The notes beneath the pieces were generated by a model, which saw only the letters and a list, made by a program, of their open reading frames with translations, was not told where the DNA came from and searched no databases. From Morella rubra (taxonomy: Eukaryota; Streptophyta; Magnoliopsida; Fagales; Myricaceae): a stretch of 64,000 nt of DNA. The translations under genes were made by a program, and so were the position numbers. Positions within the stretch are counted from its first letter, which is position 1. Each line of letters opens with the position of its first letter. The stretch lies in assembly GCA_003952965.2 (NCBI GenBank), contig CM025851.1, forward strand, positions 16,346,435 to 16,410,434, read 5' to 3'. This document shows positions 22,162 through 31,795 of the stretch, piece after piece.

Positions 22162-22176
22162 CAGAGAACGACAATT
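22162..22176. repeat. LINE target-site duplication, right copy
   Basis: CAGAGAACGACAATT is identical to 2870-2884 and marks the 5' end of the minus-strand LINE. Confidence 0.85.
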
Positions 22177-24516
22177 CAAAGTGGAAAGGGTGAGCGACAG
22201 CGTTGGTTTGTGATCAGTTAACAATGCTCTCAACGAAGAGAGAGAGAGAAACAGAGTCCGCTCCCAATTACTCGTTCAATTTAAAATCAATGATTCTCGT
22301 GGGGATTAAATGGCACCTAATCATTATGTATAATACGTTCTCAATTATTGGATGTCCATAAATTAGAGATTTAGACGATAATTTCAAAATGATCAATATA
22401 TATTTTTTATAGTATCTCGGAGGCCTTCTTAGGGGAGTTTAAAAGTTCATACATGCTGATCAAAATCCATAATTCTCTCCCCATATCTGTCCATGTAAAG
22501 ATTATGATAGAGAATTACAGAAAATTTAAATCTCATACATGAATACCATTCATAATTTCCCAACAACTATTTTTTGACCTTGTCCAATGAAATTTGCAGA
22601 AAAAAAATGCACACATGTTCATAGACTCGGAAGAAGAATAGAATGGCTGAAAATCAGGAGCGACCAGGAGTACTGGCCACCAAGCTTGTCTCATGAAATC
22701 TGAGAGAATGATACGAAAGTGTGATTACGCGTTTGCAAAACATAACTATACCAAATAATTATACTATTATAAAATTTTAACTTACAAACACAACTAATTT
22801 AAAATTTTATCAAATAAAATAACTTCAAAAGAGTCTCTATTTCTCTATCTAATTATCTCTTTTCATTACAATAAACATAAAAAATTCAATCAAACTTTCT
22901 TTACTTTTTCATCAACTCTCATAAAATTCTACTTCTCTCTCCTCACTTTTTTACCAACTCCTATAAAATTCTACTTTATTTACTAATTTTTACAAAACTT
23001 AATAAAACTTCTATTCTCTCAATTTTCACAACAATCTTTCAATATTTCAGTTAGTTATAGTTTGCAAATGCACCATTCTTATCCTAAGTTGGCCCATTAA
23101 ACTCTCTGGTTTGAGTCAAGGCTGGCTGGCCCTACGAGTAGACGTGTCCTGAGTGGATGCCAAACGGAGAAAAATTGGAGTCGAATTTTGAAAAGTACTC
23201 CATATTTCTTGATTTGGGATTAAATGTTTTGTTAGGGTGAAAATAATTTTTTAAAAAAATAAAAATTTTTACTGCGAAGAGGTAAAATTTTAAAATCTTC
23301 ACACAAGTTTAATCATTTTTTTTTACACAAACTCTCACATATTTTCATAAAAAAAATTTATCAAATAATCTTTCTCTTTTTACAAACTTTAATAAAAATC
23401 AATCTACAATTAAAAATTTTTAAAATTTTATTAACTTTTTACAAACTCCTATAAAAGTAAAAATCTCTGAAAATTTTCTCCTATAAAAATTAACTTTAAA
23501 ATATGAAATTTTTTAACTTATCAAAGATCACCTAAAATACTGTAGCGGTTAACAAAGAGAGAAAAAAAAAAAGTGTACATAGATAAATCAGTTTAAGAAT
23601 ATTTCTTTCGGTAGAAATTACAATCTAAAACTCAGGCCACCTGCTACTAATTTTATATGTGAATGGAGATGCTCAAAAGAAAAAAAACAATAACCTGGAA
23701 CAGGACAAAAAAAGAAAAAAAAAACAACAAATTTTAGACGGTAAAAGAAATATATAGCACTTACTTCATTTGTCGGCCTGTATGAACTATGAATGGTGAA
23801 AGTATTTCTTGTTCCTAAGGCCTTTCGTCGCTGTTAGCTGATAGGCCTAATTCCCTGTTGACTTTTATAGTTTTCTCGTTTTGAAAGGTTTGTCTAGCTG
23901 CTCCTTTTTATATAATTGAGAGAACATATATTTCGTTACGTGGAAAAAAAAAATTCTTATTGGCAGGAAGCAGTTGGCAGGGCTTAATATATTAAGCCAG
24001 AGAATCCCGGCCCATACTTGACCCGCTGTTAGCAGCTGTCTACTTCTCTATCGAATACACCATGTAGCTGCTTATAAAATAAATAAATAAAAATACACCA
24101 TGTATACATTAGTGTGTCATTTCTATAACTTTTTTTCTTTTTGAGTTGCTATGACTTTTGAGTCTTCATTATGTCGTATTTTCACTGTATTGAAAATGAA
24201 AAGCAAGATGAGGCAAAGGCATGGAATAATTATAAATATAAATAATAATAATAATAACATAGTTTTTCAAAATGGGGCAAAGTCAAATTTTGGTGTGAGT
24301 ATTTGAGATGATCCAATTTCTGTTGGTTCTTTTTGAGATTTCAGAATGAGTATTTAGTGCAAAGATGCTAGAGCCCTACAAGGAAAAAAAAAATGATATA
24401 CAGAAAAGTTGATGGAATTAGAACATGGTCGATCTTTGAGGACAAGGGTGTTGTCTAAGGGAGAAGGAATGTCACCATTCATATCTATCTTATCTCTTAG
24501 TTATTACCAGTTATCT
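22177..24516. other. Intergenic, AT-rich, with two MITE-like inverted-repeat candidates
   Basis: No gene is recognised. At 22727-23077 imperfect terminal repeats (GCGTTTGCAAAACATAACTA versus the complement of TAGTTATAGTTTGCAAATGC) bound about 350 bp of AT-rich sequence. At about 23236-23535 a second candidate has ends GGGTGAAAATAA and TTATCAAAGATCACC with TTA/TAA flanks, resembling Tourist-like MITEs elsewhere in the window. The rest, 23536-24516, holds only AT-rich sequence and short poly-A runs. Confidence 0.4.
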
Positions 24517-24792
24517 TTATTGTTAGGGTTAATTATAAATTTACCCCCCTAACTATATCACTAATCTCAAAAATTTCTCTAAACTCTAACTCGTTGCAAT
24601 TTACCCTCATAATTTATAGTAATTGTTTTGACTTCGTTTTGAATGTGATTTTCTTGTCATTGTTACCATTTTTCTGTCACATGTAAGCCCACCACGTTTG
24701 AATATACGAAACTGCCCCATTCAATTTGAAGAAAATAAATTCCCCAAATCGGTGCATTTTAAAACAACACTTTGTTTGAAAAACTACCTTAC

Positions 24793-24912
24793 CTTCGTCT
24801 TCATTGCGTACCGTACGTGTGGATCCATCTGGACGTAGGAGATTCCGGAGAAGTAGGGGGCCTTGCTGAGGTGCTGCAGCGTCATGTTGAAGGAAATGTG
24901 GACGAGGTTGAT
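24793..24912 (-). pseudogene. Captured exon fragment of unknown gene inside the Pack-MULE
   Basis: The minus frame reads NLVHISFNMTLQHLSKAPYF, then SGISYVQMDPHVRYAMKTK, and meets a canonical donor AAG|GTAAGG at 24792. An in-frame stop just upstream (near 24915) marks the capture edge. The protein-like composition and the splice site suggest a host exon. I do not recognise the parent gene. The opposite strand is also open, so the choice of strand rests on the splice donor. Confidence 0.4.
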
Positions 24913-25268
24913 TTAATTCTTCTGTTCTTAATTCTCTTTCCTTTCCAGGCCGATTTAGTACTATTTTGATTTTGGGCTTATGATACTGCTATAGCTAAAA
25001 AGAACCCTTCAATTGCTTTAAAAGATGGTTAGTTGATAGGGATTTCCTAGCTTCTGTTCTGTCTTTGTTGCAGTGAATAACTTCAGTCTCTTTCCTCCTC
25101 TCTCCAAGCTCAAAAAGCAGAAACGGATGCTAAGATCTAAGAGCTCCATGAGTGACGAGGGGTTCACTGTTGGGAAAGCGTGAAACGAGCTCAGAGCGTT
25201 TAGCTAGCTCAAAGTCCTGAATCTGAAAGGCAGGTGCACAAGTGCATCCCACAAGGAAGAAGTGATTT

Positions 25269-25680
25269 CACTACAAAAAAATAGGTCTATAGCGACAGTC
25301 GCTAAAAACGCCTTTGAAGGGTGGTTTTAACGGCGTTTTATAAAAAACGCTACTAAATAGAGTCTACAGCGACGGTTTTTTTAGCGGGGGTCAGTACAGA
25401 CCCCCTTTAGCGGCATTTGTTGCAAAACGCTGCTAAATGCCAAATTTTTAGCCGTGTTTTTTAAAAAACACTGCTAAAGGTGTACTTTACAGCGGCGGTC
25501 ACTATATGTCTAATTTCTAGTAGCTTTTGTGCACAAACTCTGCTAGAAATCAAGTATCTACAGCGGCAGTCACAGTGATCGCCGCTGTAGCTCTCAACTT
25601 TAGTAGTGTTTTTGAAAAAAACGCTACTAAAGGTGTATCTATAGCAGCTTTTTTAAAAAAAAATGCTACTATAGGTCTAA
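25269..25680. repeat. CACTA left-end fragment inside the Pack-MULE
   Basis: CACTACAAAAAAATAGGTC at 25269 is followed by arrays of TATAGCGACAGTCGC, GCTACTAAA and GCGGCGGTCAC motifs, like the CACTA 1 family. No matching TGTAGTG end occurs before the MULE right end, and the preceding TTT does not match the GCT after the CACTA end at 31795. It is best read as a fragment picked up by the MULE. Confidence 0.6.
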
Positions 25681-26257
25681 TTGAAAATAATATTTTTATT
25701 TATTAATTATAATTTATTTAATGTTACAAATTATTTTATATATTAGCACATATCAATTATATAATAACACACATACTTTTAAATTATAAATATTATATAT
25801 TATTACTACCAACCTATTTTAATTAAGATTATTATACTAATTATAAAAAAAAAGTGTAAAGAATATACATAGCTATGTATTTAATACTAAGTATAAAGAT
25901 TTTTAAATACTATTACAATTTACAACTGATTTTAATTTACTAAAAACACATAACTACAAAATATAACTTATAATTAAAATAGCTTTGAAAAATAACTACA
26001 AAAAAAATATAACTAAAAAGAAAAAAGAAAGCTTTGAAATCACCTGTTCCCGTGAACTCTCCCCCTTCTTTTTCCTTTCCTTTCCGAACAGCGCCAAATT
26101 TTCCCTTTCTTGCCCAGCCCCAAATTCTCCCTCCCAAATTCCCCCTTTTCCTGTTTGTCCCTCTCTCTCTAAATCTCCCACTCTATCTCTTACCCTCTCG
26201 CTCTCTCTCGCCCTCTCTCGCCTTCTCTTGCTCCCTCATTCTCTCTAAGTCTCCCTT

Positions 26258-26361
26258 TGCTTTCAGCTGAAGGATGCCAAGGAAACGCCATCGCAGATCG
26301 CCTCGACTCTCGGCGGCATCCTCTTCCAACGCACCTGGTTACAGGTCCCCTTTCTATCGTT

Positions 26362-26396
<35 letters not shown>

Positions 26397-26626
26397 AAGA
26401 GGCCCTTTCCCCTTTCCCATTATTCCCTCCTCTCCATCCCAGTTGATTTTGCATTTTCCATTCTAATTAGACCGGAGCTAAACTTGTCTCTCAGGGCATT
26501 CTTGTCTTGGCCTCTGAAGAAAACGATGACGTAGGAGCCCCGTTGCTTCTCGACGACAATAAGAGAGCTCCGAGTACTCTGATTTCATCTTTGGAACTGT
26601 CTTTGAAGAGTGAAGACGTTGGAAAA
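26258..26626 (+). pseudogene. Captured RMI2-like gene fragment (two exons)
   Basis: Exon 26258-26344 reads LCFQLKDAKETPSQIASTLG, then GILFQRTWLQ, with a donor CAG|GTCCCC. Exon 26495-26626, after acceptor CTCTCAG, continues GILVLASEENDDVGAPLLLD, then diverges. This matches my memory of the N-terminal OB-fold of plant RecQ-mediated genome instability protein 2, which acts with RMI1, TOP3A and RecQ helicase in dissolving recombination intermediates. The upstream CT-rich tract (26040-26250) may be its original 5' region. An in-frame stop at 26246 and the MULE terminal repeat truncate it on both sides, so it is a fragment. Confidence 0.55.
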
Positions 26627-26830
26627 ATGGGGGTAATTTCGTATATTCAAACGGGGTGGGCTCACGTGTGATGGAAAAATGGTAACGATAACAGAAAAAT
26701 TGGATTCAAAACGGAATCGGAACAATTACTATAGATTATGGGAGTGAGTTGCAACGAGTTAGAGTTTAGAGGGGTTTTAAGATTAGTGGTACAGTTCGTG
26801 GAGTGAATTTGTAATTAACCCTTATTGTTA

Positions 26831-27526
26831 ACATTAGGATAATTATTTTAATTAAGATAATTAAGTATTAATTTGAATAAAATTTTATCGAATCACAAGT
26901 ATTAGGTTAGAGATCTCATATGTTTTAATAAAGAACAGTCTATTGTTATTCAGAATTACAGTGTCCACCATGTCTTAGGAGGCCTAGCTCCCTGAAGAGC
27001 TAAACAAATTCCGTTCTTTATGGTTCTCTTGGCCGTGAGCCAGACAAATTCCCTGAAGAGCTAAAAATTTTTTTGGGACTGTGGCTAGCCGTGCCTGTAT
27101 GCCGTCCCAAAATAGATTTTAGGACGCGCGGTTTCATACGTCAATCTCCAAAATAATATTTTTTTCTTGGACGAATGATACATCGTTCGAATGGTAGTCT
27201 CAACTTCTTCTAACGATGGTGGACGGAGAAGAATCACCTGTTCGATAGTGTTCGAAATACGTCTGCGAACGAGATGTGACGATTCTGTCTGATACTATTG
27301 AAATGTGAAAGAACGGGCTGATGCATGTTTGTTTGATAGAACGTGAACATATTTGGTGGGATACCATTCGAATGCTAACAAATGGTATTAACGCATTCGT
27401 GAGATAATGTTTGCACGTTGTTCGGCAATAACGTTGGAAAACTTACGAACGGTTAATTTGATTGTGTTATTTTCCATTGGAATACTATTGTGATTACATT
27501 TGATATTGCTGTTGTTGAGACTTAGG
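26831..27526. other. Unresolved sequence with GTTCGAA-type words, possible CACTA end remnant
   Basis: No ORF is supported. At 26985-27065 a short word (TCCCTGAAGAGCTAAA) occurs twice, about 60 bp apart. From 27063, AAAAATTTTTTTGGGAC, followed by GGCTAGCCGTGCC and many GTTCGAA, GTTCGG and TGCGAACG words, resembles the subterminal composition of CACTA 3 (46358-54511). No CACTA terminus is seen. Confidence 0.35.
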
Positions 27527-27651
27527 GGTGACCGCTGCTATAAGTTTGCAGCTTTGTTTTTTTTTTTTTTTTGCCAGCATTTCCGAATCACCACTAATTT
27601 TTTCCTATATTTTTCTATACATGCTTTTTTAATCGGTAATACAAATTTATT

Positions 27652-27990
27652 TTAATAATCATAATTCATTGGATGTAAAAATTTAAAGACCAAGGATAAT
27701 AAAACAAAATATACTTCATTATTATTGATTAATAATATTTTACAACAAACATAAGAATCTTTACAAATTAGGAATAGACTGTAATAAGATGTAATTACAA
27801 GCTTTAAAAGAATCTCTATTGGACATGTTCTTAAAACCTTGCTTTTCTCAATCTTGCTAGCTTTGCGCTTCATATGATCCTTGGTTTCATTGATCTTGCT
27901 CTGCAGTACCAACTTGTGCAGCTTCTCTTCATGACTTTCCATCTCACAGTGTTGCTTCACCTGTGCAACAGTCACATTTTCTTTGTGCCC
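27652..27990 (-). pseudogene. Exon-like fragment in CACTA 2, coiled-coil-like, unrecognised
   Basis: The minus frame near 27990-27840 reads [20 protein letters not shown], then [20 protein letters not shown] and KASKIEKSK. It is charged and probably helical, then runs into AT-rich sequence. It could be a captured host exon. The parent gene is not recognised and transcription is unknown. Confidence 0.3.
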
Positions 27991-28978
27991 AAGAGAGATG
28001 ACTTCGTCAAAAGCAAAAATCAGTATTAATGCTCTTGGAAAGCAAGGAAAAGATGGCTATAAACGGGGACAAAAAAGAGATATGAACATGCAATCTTTAT
28101 CCTCGTACTCATAGCTTATATACCGAAGAACAATGGAAGCATGTACCAGGAAAATCATCCTACAGTTTTACTATTTCTCTAAACCCAACAGCTTCATAAG
28201 ATAAGGTACTATTACATTCAATAATAACATTGACAACCTAGACTCCTTTTGACTGGTTTCAAAAGATAAGTTGAAACTTCGCCATTCTACTTCTAGGTGG
28301 TATATTAGGAGGCCAAAAGTGATGAAAGTCAGTGATCTTCAAGAACCCCAGCTTCATGGAATGTACATGAGGGCCAATTCTAAAATCTTAGGCCTCCAAT
28401 CAAGGACTTTGTTGGTAGTGAAATCCAGGGTGCCTCTCAGCTATATGAGTTGGTGCTCTGTAAGCCTCTGGGTAAAACCCCTTTACGCCTACCAACTCAT
28501 GTAGAAACAGGACAAGCATTAAAACATTTGGCTTGATTACCAAATGCTAAGTCAACTGCTTCAATAGGAGAAACCCTAAGCACTACTAAAGAGAATGGAT
28601 CAGATAATCACATGACACCTACGTTAACTGCTTCAATAGGATAAGCCATAACCAGCGTCAGCTGCTGCAATATCGTGGGAAAAAACTAATAGTTAGAAAC
28701 CCAAGGTGATCGGCAAGGTGCTTGCCCAGAGCAGTGGCCTTTGTAATATGCATGTCTTACAAGACAAGCTATTTCATGATACAAATATGCTAAAAACATT
28801 AACTGTGAACTTGGCTACAGCATATTTGAATCCAAAAATTCTACAAGAGTTGCATTGATAGTATCTGAACTGAAAAACCTTCATCATTTCACTTGCATTC
28901 ACAAGTGCAGTATTAAAAAAAAAAAAAAAAAAAAACCTTCCTGAACGTAATAAGTCAAATCCTAGAGGAAAACACTTA

Positions 28979-29319
28979 GGTGATGTTTGGCCACTAAAAA
29001 AATTCACCTTTTTGGCTAAATCTTTTTTAACACAAAAACATTCACAACCGTACATCCAAAATCTAAAAAGATTCAACACAAACTACAACACATTTTATAA
29101 ACTCCAACACCTTTCAAACAATTCCCATAACATTTTTTTTAAAAAAATTCTATCAAATTTTCTCTCTATACTTTTTCACCAAATTCTAATAGTTTTTTAT
29201 TAAAAAAATTCTATTAAATAATCTCTCTGCATCTTTTTACAAACCCCAATCTACCTCATTTTCACACCACTATCAAATTTTCTACAAATTTGAAGGATTT
29301 TTCACAACTGAACATCACC
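28979..29319. mobile_element. Tourist-like (PIF/Harbinger) MITE in CACTA 2
   Basis: Ends are GGTGATGTTTGG and the complement of CTGAACATCACC, with a 3-bp TTA duplication (28976-28978 and 29320-29322). It is 341 bp, AT-rich and non-coding. Confidence 0.75.
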
Positions 29320-29964
29320 TTAAACTGGATATGAAAGTTCTCAACAAGGAATATGATTGGCTGATGGCTCAGGCTTTAAAAGAACAAATTATCTACAAAC
29401 AATACCAGTCCATGATTTGAGAAAAGGAAAAAGTGAGGGTATTGCCGTTTCTAGGAGCATTTAGGGCTGAAATCAATGAAAAAAGGCTGAAGAACAAAGA
29501 AACTTGGGGGATTGATTATGGCTTTACAGCATTTAGAACTTTAGTGCTCCTAAAAATGAAGAAATCTACAAAAGCTTAGAATCACCCTACAGACTTCTAC
29601 GGGTCTCACTTAGGAGAAGATAACAGAGTATTTCCCTTAATAAAGCTAAATGATTCAACGATCTATATCCTATTGTCAACACTAACAACCCAATCCTGTA
29701 ACCAAATAGTACATTAATGCAGGTTTCTTCTAAATCCTACTTCATTCCTATCACAAGACATTTCCTTCCTTAAAAACTCCAAAAAGAAGTCTTCCCTTCT
29801 CCGTCAGGAGGGGATTTCCATTTCGTACTCATATCGGAAGCAATTGTGGGTTCTGTAATTATGGCACGACCAAATATCCTGTTAGGAACCAAAAAGCTCA
29901 ACATTGCTTATGAACCAAAAAGAAAGGTAATTAACATCCTAAAATTGAGACAAAAAAACGTGAA

Positions 29965-30209
29965 ATGGAAGTACATTACCACGACAGCAAGGACCAGTTA
30001 TTTCCACCGTCACCGTCAAAGCCCCCATCACCACTAACTTCACCTCTCCCACCAGAATTTCCATCACCAAAACCCCCATATCCACCGGTATTGGCCGACC
30101 CGATATTCGAAACAGCGAAAACCCGAAATCGGGCATCACCTTGTTTCCTAAGTCCCATTTCAGAACAACCCCAAGCCCTCACCCCCTTGTGGGTGGTGAG
30201 TGACGGCAA
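29965..30209 (-). pseudogene. Exon-like fragment in CACTA 2 resembling a plastid-protein N-terminus
   Basis: The minus frame reads RAWGCSEMGLRKQGDARFRV and FAVSNIGSANTGGYGGFGDG, then a Gly/Asp-rich segment ending GDGGNNWSLLSW. It then meets a possible donor CGTG|GTAATG near 29968. A hydroxylated/basic start followed by a Gly-Asp-rich stretch is common just after chloroplast transit peptides. It may be a captured first exon; the parent gene is not identified. Confidence 0.35.
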
Positions 30210-31795
30210 GGAGAGGGAGCTCGGGGGACCAGGGGGTGAGGGCTGTGCCCAGGGGGGGGGGTGAGGGCTGTGGGTTGAATTTCGCGTTTTAGGGCGCGCG
30301 TGGGGAGGGGGAATTTTCGCGTTTTAGGGCACGGGGGGAGTTTTTAAGAAAGGGGGAGGGGGAGGTGGGGGGAACGGCAGCGTTTTAGGTAGGGGACACC
30401 GTTTTGAATCTTAATTAATTAGTCTTATATTATAAATTATTGAAATATAATTGTTAATTATAATCAATAAATTATTCAATTACCATAATAATTATGAGCA
30501 GATATTAAGTTATGTATTTTAATTGCATAAGCTAATTAATCTCACAATATCTTTTTGTTTGAAATTAAATAATATGTCATAATTAAATATTATTATATTA
30601 CTAATTATTACAAATAAATATTAATCATGCATGTTCCAAAAAAAAAACCCACAAGCCGGGCTAAAATAACTAAAATCTCATCCCTAATGGGATTTTACCA
30701 AAATTAAATAGACTGCCAAAAACTGGCCCAAATCGGGTTCAGAAATAATTCCTAAACGGTAAAGAAAAGAAAATCATAATTAAAAATAAGTTTTTGAGAG
30801 AGAAAACAGCGGATTTAGGGCTCGAAATGAGGCATACCGAAGCATGGCTTGGTGACTACGACGTGCGTGCCGAAAAGAGCTTTCCGAATTGGGGTCATGG
30901 GCACGAATCGGATACTCGTAGCCAAAGTTATGAGTAAAAAACCGACACATGCACGAAAACTACCCCAATTAAGTTTAGATTACGATTTCTTGCCATCCTT
31001 GCGCTGATCTACCACTCAAGATAATTCAGTACTATCAATGTGTAATCTGACAGCTCAGCGTCGTCTGACTCGGCTCCCCCTGCTCTGCATCAATATGCTC
31101 ATTATAAGCATATGATAATAGATGTCTAAACTACTTAGATTTAGTCAATAAAAATACAATTACCATAATAATCATAGATATAACTTTCATAACATTATTT
31201 CTAATTCCATATAACAACTTCAATTTTCATAAAACTCCTTTTAATTCCATATTTTATTAAGTAGGTCTCCTAAATTTTTTTTAAACACGTGACAAAATAA
31301 AATTATGTATTAAAAGGAATAAAATAGTCTATAAAATAATTATTAACATTAAATAACATATAATTTTGGATTTAATTTTTTAATTTTTTTCCAACTATAC
31401 CTATAGCGGCGTTTTTAACAAAAACGTCGCTATAGGTATACCTTTAGCAGCGATTTTTTTCAAAACCGCTGCTAAAGGTACAAGATACAGCGGCGGTCAT
31501 ACTGACCGCCGCTGTAAGTATGCAATCTCTAGTGGCGGTTAGACGCTATAGATTGGCCTTATAGCCGTGGTTTTGACAAAACTGCCGCGCTACAGGTATA
31601 TAGCGGCAGTCAGAGACCGCTGCTAAAGTAACCACTGCTATATGCTGTCTATAGCAGCGGTCATCGACCGCCGCTATAAAGACCGCCGATATAGGGGTAT
31701 TTTTAGTCGCGTTTAAAGTAAAACGCCGGGATAGGGGGTCTATAGCGGCGTTTTTAGTGACCGCCGCGCCGTTGTAGACCTGTTTTTTTGTAGTG

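Larger units (their letters stand above)
24526..26821. mobile_element. Mutator-like element with captured gene fragments (Pack-MULE)
   Basis: Ends are GGGTTAATTATAAATTTAC (24526) and the complement GTGAATTTGTAATTAACCC (ends 26821). The 9-bp TSD TTATTGTTA lies at 24517-24525 and 26822-26830. Terminal inverted repeats are about 195 bp (24526-24720 and 26627-26821), roughly 85 percent alike by eye. The interior has no transposase. It carries an exon-like fragment on the minus strand (24793-24912), a piece of CACTA left end (25269-25680), and two RMI2-like exons on plus (26258-26344, 26495-26626). Confidence 0.92.
27527..31795. mobile_element. CACTA 2: right-end-intact element of the CACTA 1 family, left terminus missing
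   Basis: The right end TGTTTTTTTGTAGTG stops at 31795. It is preceded (31390-31790) by a dense array of TATAGCGGCGGTCA and TGACCGCCGCTATA motifs and, further in, a G-rich tract (30185-30390), the same order as in CACTA 1. At 27527 a lone GTGACCGCTGCTATAAG, followed by a T tract and a segment resembling 4600-4720 of CACTA 1, marks the left subterminal region, but no CACTA terminus precedes it. No transposase is visible. Two exon-like segments and a MITE lie inside. Confidence 0.65.

Noticed and set aside
25269-31795. A single CACTA from 25269 to 31795
   Set aside because: The flanks TTT and GCT do not match, and the interval crosses the right end and TSD of the Pack-MULE, which cannot be nested that way.
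31390-31795. Hairpin-rich region as an RNA gene cluster
   Set aside because: The palindromes are CACTA subterminal repeats, identical in type to those at 4240-4610.
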